Shown piece by piece: positions 36,401-44,271 of a DNA stretch of 64,000 bases. Positions within the stretch are counted from its first letter, which is position 1. Each line of letters starts with the position of its first letter. The stretch lies in NCBI RefSeq assembly GCF_000238915.1, contig NZ_BAEG01000085.1:62001-126000 (forward strand), in the 5' to 3' direction. The position numbers were made by a program, and so were the translations under genes. The notes beneath the pieces are model-generated. The model did not search any database. It saw only the letters and a list, made by a program, of their open reading frames with translations, and was not told the DNA's origin. Source of the stretch: Arthrobacter globiformis NBRC 12137 (GTDB lineage Bacteria; Actinomycetota; Actinomycetes; Actinomycetales; Micrococcaceae).

Positions 36401-36777
36401 GGACCGTCAGCGCGCCGGTACGCATCGGAGCAGGCTGGTCAGGCCTTAAGCTCGCCATGATCGACTACGATTCCGACGGCAAGCAGGACCTGCTGGCCGT
36501 CAACAGCACAGGAGCGATGCGGCTCTACCGCTCCACCGGCGCCAACAGGTTCATCTCGGAAGCCAGGAAAACCGTCGGCAGCGGCTGGCAGTCATTCCGC
36601 CAGTTCTCCGCCAACAAGGGCTTTGCCGGAACCACCAGTAAAGGCGTGATGGCCGTCCAGAGCGACGGACAGCTGCGTTACTACCCGGTGGTGGCCGGAA
36701 GCCGGTGGGGCACCTCCTTCATCGCAGGCTCGGTGGGAACGGCCTCCACCGTGTCATCCACCTCCGGCGCCAGCTAA
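33466..36777 (+). CDS. secreted GH25 muramidase with three FG-GAP/VCBS-type modules
   Basis: A 1103-residue exported protein. A signal peptide (VALLSGTALLSTMLCLGGGLPAQA) and Pro/Ala linker lead to a glycoside hydrolase 25 domain (about residues 128-335) with VQGLDVSSHQ, FAYVKATEGTTYKNPYF and the acidic LLDIEYN, as in Streptomyces and phage lysozymes that cut peptidoglycan. The rest is three related modules of about 250 residues, beginning near bases 34490, 35278 and 36031. Each contains two calcium-loop motifs of the DWNADGVLDL or DFDGDGSQDI type. They may fold as a beta-propeller and bind wall glycan. The ATG at 33466 follows ACGGAG; upstream in-frame starts would hide the signal peptide. 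Confidence 0.9.
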   Translation: MNCSPNSRISAALALKARRVALLSGTALLSTMLCLGGGLPAQAAPASPTAPPAPEAPATTAPASPTAAATEPEPGQIDMAALRAEIGKDGAYLGQGVKRRAATFAKQSTASSLNAISTEAANTWMAPGVQGLDVSSHQTTVNWAAQYSMGARFAYVKATEGTTYKNPYFGTQYGGALASGMIRGAYHFALPGVSTAAAQADYFVNNGGGWTGDGKTMPPLLDIEYNPYASLGNTCYNMSQTAMVNWIAAFSNRVLARTGRLPMIYTTTDWWTQCTGNSGAFSRQPLHLASYSRYVGSMPNGWGTYSVWQYSATGPFAGDSNAWNGTLAGLQKFAATADGAVPTPSITSLGDVVAADSSGILWDYPATGSGTFRTRKQIGVGWSGLRSINAIDWNADGVLDLIAQWNTGRVNVYLGVAAGGFATGPVLAASGWEDNQLTVGYWYNSSYYPQIISRDDSGVLRLWRNTSGAGVSGGTAIAQGWGGLNLTMIDFDGDGSQDILAQNPAGQLLLYRTNGSGTFVAEARRTIGSGWHNMTSVTVTTNFKGAATNGLMARNTSGQLYYYPVPGNSAWGPVSAIGTGWNNYLIAGGETVNVATAPPTPPAVTPSITSASDVVTVDPSGNVYRRSSGTGTLGTAAKIGTGFTGLASVHVTDWNADGIQDLATLSTTGVLGIQTGLPAGGFAARTVLASGLTGADVTFGPWLKAAKYPGVVVRRADGSVQFHANPSGGAPAPATTLASGFARTDISMADADGDGNQDLVAVDYLGRMTLHRSGGTGTLVSEARKLLAGGWNTMNSISPARGFAAAGSNGLLARDRSGQLSYYPLTAGTLGAKSVLPSGWNGLLIGGSGLLVPGRAITGTADILTVDAAGGLWNRPAGNSSVGSPYQIGVGWSGMKSLNVVDWNSDGVADVLAQRSNGMLSLYPGSASGGFAAPFTVASTGFAQTTLVTGKWVSGSRYPGLVGYGTDGALYFWANATGRTVSAPVRIGAGWSGLKLAMIDYDSDGKQDLLAVNSTGAMRLYRSTGANRFISEARKTVGSGWQSFRQFSANKGFAGTTSKGVMAVQSDGQLRYYPVVAGSRWGTSFIAGSVGTASTVSSTSGAS
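34490..36774 (+). repeat. three tandem FG-GAP-like modules in the GH25 gene
   Basis: Three modules of roughly 785, 755 and 745 bases start at 34490, 35278 and 36031. Each runs from an SITS..DVV or ITGTADIL motif to a GSGW or GGW...GQL.YYP block. The repeat is clear in protein but diverged in DNA. Confidence 0.85.
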
Positions 36778-36790
36778 GGGCCTCCTACAC

Positions 36791-36835
36791 AAAGGCGGCT
36801 TCCCCGAACACCCGGGGAAGCCGCCTTTTCTGTTT
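36791..36835. terminator. terminator after the GH25 gene
   Basis: AAAGGCGGCTTCCCC (36791-36805) pairs with GGGGAAGCCGCCTTT (36814-36828), followed by TCTGTTT. Convergent with the glycosyltransferase gene ending at 36878. Confidence 0.9.
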
Positions 36836-36877
36836 GGTTGCCCGTACCGGCTTGTTTGTCCGTACCGGCGCTACGCC

Positions 36878-38029
36878 TCAGGCACGCGCTGTCTGGGACG
36901 TCACAATCTCCTCCACAGCCTTCTGCCACGCCAGCACCTGCGATTCGGCCGAGAGCGGACGGGCTGCTGCGGCTGCCGCCCGCTTCCACTCCGAAATTTT
37001 CTCCGCCGTCAGTCCGTGCAGGGTGGTCCGCAGCGAGTCCGCCGAGAAATCAGCCGTCACTGCACCCAGTCCGTGCTGCTCCACGAGCGCGACCATCGCC
37101 GGGGACGGGCCCACAATGAGTCCAATGCGCGCCTGGACGGCTTCGAAGAACTTGTTCGGCAGGGCGTTCTTGAGGTTGAAGTTCGTCGGGGGAAGGAACA
37201 CCAGGGAGACGTCGTACTCACTGAGCGTAGCTACCAGCTGGCTGTAGGGCACCGGGTCGCGGAACCGGATGGCGGGCACCGAAGCGGCCTTCTCCTTCAG
37301 CTCGGCCACGTAGTCGGGCTCGTTGGGCATTACGATCATGTCCAGCGTCAGCCAATCGGGCGCATCCCGCATGGCCTCAATGAAGTTTTCGAGCTTGCGG
37401 TAACGCTGGCCGGCAGCGCTGTGGATGAGGCGGACCGGCGTGCCCACAGGCCGGACGTCACGTTCGGAGTAGGGCGCAGCGTTGGTCACCACACCGGCGG
37501 CCACGCCGTAATCCTTTGTGTATTCGTCGGCTATTCCCTGGGAGACGGTGGTGACGGATTCGGCCAGGGGCAGGTACCGACGGCAGAGCCAGCGCATGAA
37601 TGGTGCCACGAACAGCCTCCACTTGAGGTCATCCTCTTTTTCACGGGGGGCAAATTCGTGCAGGTCGGCGTGGACGCCCAGGCGGGGCTGAAGTTCCAGT
37701 GCCAAGGGAAGCGTGTTCAGGTCGTTGGCCAGAATAACGTCGAACTCCCCGCGCGGAAGGATGCGACGCGCAGCCGCAACGGCGGTCAGGCCGTTATAGA
37801 CACGGGGATAGCGGCGCGTGACGAGGCCCAGCTTGTCCGAAGGCCAGCCACGGGAATCTGCAGGCAGCGCGAAATGGTTGTCCACGCCCTCCGGGGCGTC
37901 ACCGTAGCCGCACGTTGAAACGCGGTACTTGCCTTTGAACAGCTCAACCTGCTTGAGGACCCTGGGATCCGAGCGAATGGGTGAAAAGGTCAGGATCAAC
38001 AGCGAGGGCAGCTCAGTCATATGATTCAT
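36878..38029 (-). CDS. glycosyltransferase, GT4-like (GT-B fold)
   Basis: A 383-residue cytoplasmic glycosyltransferase. N-terminal domain starts LLILTFSPIRSDPRVLKQVE, as in GT-B enzymes; C-terminal domain has VRLIHSAAGQRYRKLENFIEAM and PNKFFEAVQARIGLIVGPSPAMV, the E-x7-E-like nucleotide-sugar region. Start is MNHMTELP at 38029 (near GGGATA); MTELP at 38020 is almost as good. First of the minus-strand polysaccharide genes on this side. Sugar donor unknown. Confidence 0.85.
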   Translation of the reverse strand: MNHMTELPSLLILTFSPIRSDPRVLKQVELFKGKYRVSTCGYGDAPEGVDNHFALPADSRGWPSDKLGLVTRRYPRVYNGLTAVAAARRILPRGEFDVILANDLNTLPLALELQPRLGVHADLHEFAPREKEDDLKWRLFVAPFMRWLCRRYLPLAESVTTVSQGIADEYTKDYGVAAGVVTNAAPYSERDVRPVGTPVRLIHSAAGQRYRKLENFIEAMRDAPDWLTLDMIVMPNEPDYVAELKEKAASVPAIRFRDPVPYSQLVATLSEYDVSLVFLPPTNFNLKNALPNKFFEAVQARIGLIVGPSPAMVALVEQHGLGAVTADFSADSLRTTLHGLTAEKISEWKRAAAAAARPLSAESQVLAWQKAVEEIVTSQTARA

Positions 38030-38113
38030 TATCCCAGACAGCAGTGGACGAAAGTGGACGTGCCGGCATCCGTCCGGCGACGGGGGCACCGGAAAGGCGG
38101 TAGGGTCGGGGCC

Positions 38114-39211
38114 CTAGAAAATGCTCCGCAACACAGGAACACGGCGGGCAGCAGCTGAGACCGCGAAGCTTCCCACCAGTGTGGCGGCGTAGGCGAGCAC
38201 CATGGCCTTGATCGACATCCCGGCCGCCACCGCCGGAAACTGCAGCCGGATGGCTTCGAAGATCACCAGGTGCACAAGAAAGACCCCGAAGGTTGCGTTC
38301 GACAGTACCGTCAGGGGCTTCCCTGCCCGCCTGACCCTCAGGTTCGAAGCCAGGGACAGGGTTACGACAAATACGCCCAGCGCCGCCAAGGCCACTCCGA
38401 CTCCAAGGTAGGAGACAGAAACCACGGCATCCAGAAGGCGAAGCTCTCCCTTGTTGCCGTAATGCCAAACCGTTCCGGCGATGATAGCGGCAGTTGCCAG
38501 GGCGGTCACGGTCAGTTTTGCCCCGGTGAGGCGGACGTTCCGCAGCGCGTACCCGGCCAGGAAGTAGCCCACGTACGGCATCCAGTGCGTCAGGAAGTTG
38601 AGCCGGACTGGACTCGCGACACCGAAAAGGCCAAGTATCCCGGGAAGCATGTAAAAGAGCAGCGACGCGGCAAGGAAAGCGGCAGCCGCCTTCGTGGCCC
38701 GGGGCTGACCGCCGCCGCGCAGGAATCCGGCGAGTACCGGGGCAACCCCGTACAGCCCCGCAATGAGCCAGAGAAAGTACAGTTGCGTGAACACCGAGCC
38801 GTCGACCAGCAACTGGAGTGTCCGCTGCGGAGTCAGGTCCTCGCCTCGCATCCAGATGCGCACTCCGACGAGGTAAATGAGGTTCCAGGCGACGAGCGCC
38901 GGAATGAGCCGCACTGCCCGGCGGCGGTAGAACAGGCCCGGCTGTTCCGCCACCACCCGGGAACCGAGGATGAGCGCCCCGGAAATCATCACAAAGACGG
39001 GAACGACCCAGATCCAGCTCACGTCCAGCACCACAGCGGTCCACCACGGCCGGCTCTCGCGCGGTGCCCGGCCCAGTACGTGGCCGAAGACGTGGATCGC
39101 GACCACCCCGCAGATGCTTACGACCCGAAGAATGTCCAGGCCGTATTCGCGCGTGGGCGACGATTCCGGAACGGGGGGCGCGGTATGGGCTGTACCGGAC
39201 AGGACCGGCAC
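38114..39211 (-). CDS. membrane acyltransferase, family 3
   Basis: A 365-residue integral membrane protein with about ten helices. EYGLDILRVVSICGVVAIHVFGH gives the conserved Arg/His, and WVVPVFVMISGALILG the second motif, as in OafA/ExoZ-type acyltransferases that add acetyl or succinyl groups to surface glycans. It has no SGNH domain. GTG start overlaps the DUF2304 stop by one base, so it is coupled to that gene and probably acts on the same glycan. Confidence 0.87.
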   Translation of the reverse strand: MPVLSGTAHTAPPVPESSPTREYGLDILRVVSICGVVAIHVFGHVLGRAPRESRPWWTAVVLDVSWIWVVPVFVMISGALILGSRVVAEQPGLFYRRRAVRLIPALVAWNLIYLVGVRIWMRGEDLTPQRTLQLLVDGSVFTQLYFLWLIAGLYGVAPVLAGFLRGGGQPRATKAAAAFLAASLLFYMLPGILGLFGVASPVRLNFLTHWMPYVGYFLAGYALRNVRLTGAKLTVTALATAAIIAGTVWHYGNKGELRLLDAVVSVSYLGVGVALAALGVFVVTLSLASNLRVRRAGKPLTVLSNATFGVFLVHLVIFEAIRLQFPAVAAGMSIKAMVLAYAATLVGSFAVSAAARRVPVLRSIF

Positions 39212-39621
39212 TACTGCCCTCCGTGCGCCGGAGGGGTCAGGCGCCGGTCAGGCTCCGCATCCTTGCGCTGCAGGGGACCGTCAACGCCGGGTGCCGGCGT
39301 TTCGTCCAAGGCAATCCGTCGGGAGAGTTTGGTAAGCGTGGATTCCATGTGCCGGAACCGCTGGTAGGTCGTTGCCATGAAAACCAGGAAACTCACGATG
39401 AGGCCATACAGCACCAGGTCCGTTCCGCGGCCGATGCCGAGCAACCGGGCCACGCGGGTCAGCAGTTCAGGGAAGAAGATCGAGAGCGCCGCCAGGAATG
39501 CGAAGAGAACCAGCATGATGCGGCGGATGGCAAGGTGCCTGGCATTGGAGCCGCCGCGCATCAGCGCCAGCGAGACGGTGATGACGGCAAGGACAAGTGC
39601 TACTTGGACAATGATCTGCAC
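39211..39621 (-). CDS. DUF2304 membrane protein
   Basis: A 136-residue protein with three hydrophobic helices (IIVQVALVLAVITVSLALM; IMLVLFAFLAALSIFFPELL; DLVLYGLIVSFLVFMATTY) and a charged C-terminal tail. DUF2304 proteins are usually encoded next to a dolichyl-phosphate-mannose-synthase-like GT2, as here (gap of four bases), and are thought to anchor it or act as its membrane partner. Confidence 0.9.
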   Translation of the reverse strand: MQIIVQVALVLAVITVSLALMRGGSNARHLAIRRIMLVLFAFLAALSIFFPELLTRVARLLGIGRGTDLVLYGLIVSFLVFMATTYQRFRHMESTLTKLSRRIALDETPAPGVDGPLQRKDAEPDRRLTPPAHGGQ

Positions 39622-39625
39622 AATT

Positions 39626-40291
39626 TCACCTAAAGAAGAGGTCAGCGACGATATTGACCGAGTTCAGCAACGACTGGCCTTTGGATTTCGAGTAGTCCGT
39701 GTAGATGATCTCGACCGGGTGCTCCACCCAGCGCGGATTCATCTCGGCAAGCTGATGGACCAGTTCGGAGGCGTGGGCCATCCGGTTCTGCTGCAGGTTG
39801 ATGCCGCGGGCAACGGTCGGGCTGAAGGCCCGCAGGCCGTTGTGGGCATCCGTCAGGGCCATGCCGGTGGACATCCGGGACTGCACCGCGGCCGTCCGCA
39901 GTACCAGCCGCTTCAGGGGCGAGAGCTTGGTGCGGTCGTCAAGGAACCTGGACCCGAGGACGACGTCGGCCTCGCCCGAACGGATCCGGTCGGCCATGGC
40001 CAGTGCGTCGACGACGCGGTGCTGGCCGTCGGCGTCGAAAGTAACGATGCAGTCCAATTGCGGGTCCTGCAGCGAATATTCGATGCCTGTCTGCAGCGCC
40101 GCACCCTGGCCCAGGTTCACGGGGTGCTGAACAACAACGGCCCCGGCCTGCCGTGCTATGTCCTGCGAGCCGTCGGTGCTGCCATCATCAACACAAACAA
40201 CGTGCGGAAATTCCTTCCGCAGCCCCTCGATGACGGTGCCGACGACGGACGCTTCGTTGTACATGGGTATGACTATCCAGGTTCGACTCAC
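39626..40291 (-). CDS. GT2 glycosyltransferase, polyprenyl-phosphate sugar synthase-like
   Basis: A 221-residue GT-A enzyme similar to DPM1-type synthases. WIVIPMYNEASVVGTVIEGL and VCVDDGSTDGSQDIA at the start, FDADGQH as the DxD metal motif, and GSRFLDD. It probably moves a sugar from a nucleotide onto polyprenyl phosphate, giving a lipid-linked donor for GT-C enzymes such as the DUF6541 protein at 50 kb. GTG start. Confidence 0.9.
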   Translation of the reverse strand: MSRTWIVIPMYNEASVVGTVIEGLRKEFPHVVCVDDGSTDGSQDIARQAGAVVVQHPVNLGQGAALQTGIEYSLQDPQLDCIVTFDADGQHRVVDALAMADRIRSGEADVVLGSRFLDDRTKLSPLKRLVLRTAAVQSRMSTGMALTDAHNGLRAFSPTVARGINLQQNRMAHASELVHQLAEMNPRWVEHPVEIIYTDYSKSKGQSLLNSVNIVADLFFR

Positions 40292-40349
40292 CCGTCAAGT
40301 ATTCCACAGGCGACATGCCATGGACTCATCGGCGGGACCTGACGGACGA

Positions 40350-40844
40350 TCACTTCCGCAGTGACTCCCGGAGGGCATGCAGCATGGCAATCGGGCCGTG
40401 CACCAGCCCAGCACCGGTGCTGTTGCGCAAATGCCAGACGGAGCGGTCCGCGGTGAGGTCAGCGGCAACAATGACATCCGAACTCCGGAACTTTTCCTGA
40501 AGATCCACCCGGCCGGACAGGGTGCGCGCGAGGCTCCTGGACTCAAGGTTGTCCCTGAGAAGCCGTCCGGCAACACCCACCGGGCCCGGTTTCCCTGCGG
40601 CGGCTGAAACCAGCGACGTGAACCGGCCGCCGCGGGCCTTGGCCAACGGCACCACCGTCAGGCGGTGGTCCCCGGCCGCGACGGTCGGGGCGCCGTCGTG
40701 CGCGTAGACGGCCGTCCCGGTCATCTGGCCGGCCTGCTGGCCCACCGCGCCCAAGGCACGGTTCCACAAATCATCAATGACGGCCTGCGGGTGGCTGCTG
40801 CGGCCGACGACGATACTTACGTGCAGCGGTTTGGCGGAAGTCAC
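40350..40844 (-). CDS. hypothetical protein in polysaccharide locus
   Basis: A 164-residue protein that I do not recognise. It is probably cytoplasmic alpha/beta, starting MTSAKPLHVSIVVGRSS, with FRSSDVIVAADLTADRSVWHL in the C-terminal half. No signal or membrane segment. The GTG overlaps the preceding glycosyltransferase by four bases (GTGA), so it is coupled to it and probably serves the same pathway. Confidence 0.7.
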   Translation of the reverse strand: MTSAKPLHVSIVVGRSSHPQAVIDDLWNRALGAVGQQAGQMTGTAVYAHDGAPTVAAGDHRLTVVPLAKARGGRFTSLVSAAAGKPGPVGVAGRLLRDNLESRSLARTLSGRVDLQEKFRSSDVIVAADLTADRSVWHLRNSTGAGLVHGPIAMLHALRESLRK

Positions 40845-42183
40845 GCCTGGCTCCTTTCTTCGGTGGCCGGCTGCGGCTTCGCCGCGCCGTACCCTGCAAT
40901 TCCCCGCAGCTCGGCGATGACCGGCTCGAGGATGGTGCTGCGGAGGAACTGCTGGCCGTAGGCCCAGGCAGCGGCCCAGCGCTTTTCGTCCGGTTCCTGC
41001 AGTGCCTGGGCGCAGTCACGCAGCGCATTCGCAATGCCTTCAGGGGTGAGCTCCTTCGCAGGGAACCACAGCGGATAATCCCGGAGGAGGTCCGTGGCTG
41101 CGTTTTCCATGTCGTGCACGGAGACAATGGGCAGACCGGTGGCCAGGTACTCCGTGGTCTTGCCGCCGGTCACGTATTTGCCGCTGGACAGCAGGAGTAT
41201 CAAGGCATCCATGCTGCCGTAGAAGCCGGCGACGTCGCGTTTGGAGATCGGCCCGTCGTAGCGGAGGCCGTTCTGGCGCCCGCTTCCAAAAATCTCGAGG
41301 ATCTCGGCGCCTGCCGCCCCGGAAGCGCTCAGCTTCCCGCGGAACACCGCCTCCGCCTGCGGGCTGTCCGGACCGAAGGCGGCACTCCACCCGTCGAGGA
41401 ATTCCTGCAGCGGCATGTTCACGTACTGCAGTGTGCCGAGATAGCCGAAGCTTGGGCGTTCCGCAGGCTGCACAGCCGGCCTGGCGTGGCCGGGCTGGGG
41501 GTCAAAGCCGTTGGCCACCACCCGCATCAGGTGGGCCGACTCGGGATAGCGGCGGGCGTATTCGTCCCTGATCTGGCTGTTGACGAACCAGATCTGAGCG
41601 GCCTCGTTCAGATATTCGGCTTCGCGCTTCCCCACGGCACTGTCCGGCGTGAAATCTTCGGCCCCGGAAATGGTGTTGAAAGCCCACGCGTCGCGGTAGT
41701 CCATAACGTACGGAACACCCTCAATCGCCCGGGCAACGCCGAATGCCACGTAGGGGCTGGCGGAGGCCATGACCAGGTCGACGGGCTTCTCCGCATGGAT
41801 GCTTCGGGCAGCCTCGCTGGCGGGCTTCAGCCACGCCCCGTGGAAGTCCTCGGGGAAGTTCCGCCGGCTGCGGCGGCGCAGGGCATCCTTCCACAGGTAG
41901 GGAGCCTCGATCCTGAACCGCGAGTACCGGCGCAGGTCTCCCTTGGCCGGTTCTTCCGCGCCGCCGTCGTCCACTGCGACAACCCGGATGTCCGGGTGAA
42001 CCGATTCCGCCAGCTTCTCATCCACTCCGGAAATCTGAGACCAGACCTGCGGGTCGACAGTGAGGACCGTGACGTCCCATCCGTCCTCGGCGAACGCATT
42101 GGCCACCGCGGTGCAGCGGTATACGGATGATGCGGTGCTGGGGGAAAGGCGAAAGCGATGTAGAGCAGGTGGGGCTTGGTCAC
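40841..42183 (-). pseudogene. GT4-like glycosyltransferase, frameshifted near its N-terminus
   Basis: The gene should start at GTG 42183 (MTKPHLLYIAFAFPP) and continue as STASSVYRCTAVANAFAEDGWDV. The two halves are in different frames: at 42140-42144 the minus strand has five C where six would restore one frame. The large downstream part (421 codons from GTG 42106) is intact and has the GT-B C-terminal domain (GKYVTGGKTTEYLATGLPIVSV). Without repair the FPP glycine/proline loop, part of the N-terminal Rossmann fold, is lost. Either a real mutation, a switchable tract, or an assembly error; see findings. Confidence 0.85.
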
Positions 42184-42398
42184 TCAGTGGCTCCTAAAAC
42201 CTTGGCGTAGCCTGCTTCCAGTTTGGCAGCAGGACCGATGCAGTGTGGTTGTTCCGGACGCAGGCTGGCCCATTCACTGCGTGGGCAGCACCAATGGGCC
42301 AGCCAGAGACTCGGCCATTGCCGGTCGCACCCATCCGGGCGAGTCCTCCGCGCCAGTTACCCAGTTTATGCCAACGCCCCCGCCCTACTGGCGGCGCG

Positions 42399-42404
42399 TA
42401 GTAT
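42399..42404 (+). promoter_or_regulatory. possible -10 element for the ABC flippase gene
   Basis: TAGTAT at 42399-42404, about 38 bases before the TTG start, in the 258-base divergent region between two polysaccharide genes. No clear -35. I saw nothing else in this region. Confidence 0.35.
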
Positions 42405-42441
42405 GGGGATGGATTCCGTCCCTTCCGTTCTGGAGTAATTC

Positions 42442-44250
42442 TTGAGACACCTGCGCCGTACCATGCGCGAACTGCTGCCCCTTCTGCCGTCGAATGCGCG
42501 GAGATTTCTCCTGCTCTTCGGCGTGCTGTCAGCTCTTCTGGCGCTGCTCGATGCAGGTGCCCTCGGCGTATTCGCCCTGGTTCTTAACCAAATCCTCAAG
42601 GGCGGAACCATGGTTCTGCCCGTCTTCGGCTCCGTAAGCCAGGAGTTCGGATTGGCGTTGCTCGTCGGGGCAGCGATGGTCATGATCCTCAAGTCCGTAC
42701 TCAGCATCTGGCTCCAGTGGGTTTCGACCCGACGGTTTGCCGAGTACGAGATGGAGATCGGAACCGTCCTGTTCGAAAGCTATATCCGCGCGCCGTGGAC
42801 GGAACGCATGAAGCGGTCCACCACCGAACTGGTGCGCATGATCGACGTCGGAATCGCCAATACCGTGTCCGGAGTCCTCTTCCCTGCGGTGATCCTGCCT
42901 GCCCAGGCGCTGACATTCGCTTCCGTCCTGGTGGTCCTCGTCGGCGCATCCTGGCAGACGGCGTTGGCCACCCTTGTTTACCTTGGCGCCATCGCCGCGT
43001 TCCTCTACCTCTGGCTTTCCAAGAAGTCCTACGAAGCCGGCAAGGTGAACCGCGACGCCGCCATGCGCATGTCCACGCTGGTTTCGGAAATGCTGGCAGC
43101 CTTGAAGGAAATCACGCTGCGGGACAAGGCCGACGAGGTCGGCGGCATCGTGATGCAAAGCCGCGAGCGGGCCGCACGTTCCCGGTCCAATATCCGCTTC
43201 ATGGGTTCGGTCCCCAAGTTCGTGATCGACATGGCGCTGATTGGCGGCTTCCTTCTTATCGGCACGGTCGGCTACCTCATCGGCGGTATCGAGGCTGCGA
43301 TGTCTTCTGTGGCGATCTTCGGCCTGGCCGGCTTCAAGATGGTCCCGGCCCTGACCCAGATGCAGTCCCAGCTGACGCTGGTCCAGTCAACGCTTCCCTA
43401 CACTGAGACGGTAATGGGCGACATCAAGGACGCCGCAGAATTCCGGAAGCATGCGGAAACGCTGGGCAGGACGCCCATCCGGGACGAGCCGAAGATGCTG
43501 GAGCTCAAGAACGTCGAGTTCACCTATCCCGGTGCCGGACAGCCCGCCGTCCAGAACATCAACCTGCAGTTGCCCATGGGCTCTTCCATTGGTGTGGTGG
43601 GACAGTCGGGTGCCGGCAAGTCCACCCTGATCGACATCTTCCTGGGCCTGCTGACGCCTTCAGCCGGAACCATGACCCTCGACGGCGTTCCGCTCGAGGA
43701 TGTGCTGGCCGACTGGCGCAAGCGCGTGGGCTACGTGCCGCAGGAAGTCGCCATCTTCGACGGCACCGTGGCGCAGAACGTCGCGCTGACCTGGGGCAGC
43801 GACATCGATGAGGACCGGGTACGCAGCGCATTGCAGCGCGCCCAGCTCCTGGAAACCATTGAATCCCGCAAGGACGGCATCAACGGCCGGGTTGGCGAAC
43901 GGGGGCTGGCGCTGTCCGGCGGCCAGCGCCAGCGGCTCGGAATAGCCCGTGCCCTGTACATGGATCCGCTCGTCCTGGTGCTCGACGAGGCAACGAGCGC
44001 ACTCGACACCGCCACCGAGGCGGCGGTAGCCCAGGCGATCAGTGAACTGCACGGCGAGATTACCGTCATCTCTGTGGCGCACCGCCTGTCGACCATCCGC
44101 AACAACGACCAGGTGTGCTTCATGAAGGAAGGCACCATCCTCGCCCAGGGCACCTTCGACGAGGTTGTCCGCGCGAACCCGGACTTTGCCCAGCAGGCAG
44201 CCCTGGCCGGACTGCACTCCCCCGCCGGAGCTACCGCCGCCGGCAGCTAG
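42442..44250 (+). CDS. ABC transporter, fused permease-ATPase (MsbA/PglK-like flippase)
   Basis: A 602-residue half-transporter. Six helices in residues 20-330, then an ATPase with Walker A GQSGAGKST, Q-loop GYVPQEV, signature LSGGQRQR, Walker B LVLVLDEATSALD and H-loop VAHR. PglK-like exporters flip lipid-linked oligosaccharides, which suits the glycosyltransferases around it. TTG start at 42442 has TGGAG six bases before it; an ATG at 42463 is the alternative. It is transcribed opposite to the frameshifted glycosyltransferase. Confidence 0.9.
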   Translation: MRHLRRTMRELLPLLPSNARRFLLLFGVLSALLALLDAGALGVFALVLNQILKGGTMVLPVFGSVSQEFGLALLVGAAMVMILKSVLSIWLQWVSTRRFAEYEMEIGTVLFESYIRAPWTERMKRSTTELVRMIDVGIANTVSGVLFPAVILPAQALTFASVLVVLVGASWQTALATLVYLGAIAAFLYLWLSKKSYEAGKVNRDAAMRMSTLVSEMLAALKEITLRDKADEVGGIVMQSRERAARSRSNIRFMGSVPKFVIDMALIGGFLLIGTVGYLIGGIEAAMSSVAIFGLAGFKMVPALTQMQSQLTLVQSTLPYTETVMGDIKDAAEFRKHAETLGRTPIRDEPKMLELKNVEFTYPGAGQPAVQNINLQLPMGSSIGVVGQSGAGKSTLIDIFLGLLTPSAGTMTLDGVPLEDVLADWRKRVGYVPQEVAIFDGTVAQNVALTWGSDIDEDRVRSALQRAQLLETIESRKDGINGRVGERGLALSGGQRQRLGIARALYMDPLVLVLDEATSALDTATEAAVAQAISELHGEITVISVAHRLSTIRNNDQVCFMKEGTILAQGTFDEVVRANPDFAQQAALAGLHSPAGATAAGS

Positions 44251-44271
44251 CGGAGCAACCGCGGCCGGCCC

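Noticed and set aside
34490-36774. Tandem DNA repeat suggestive of a CRISPR or recombination array
   Set aside because: The repeats are diverged protein modules inside one coding sequence, not DNA repeats with spacers.
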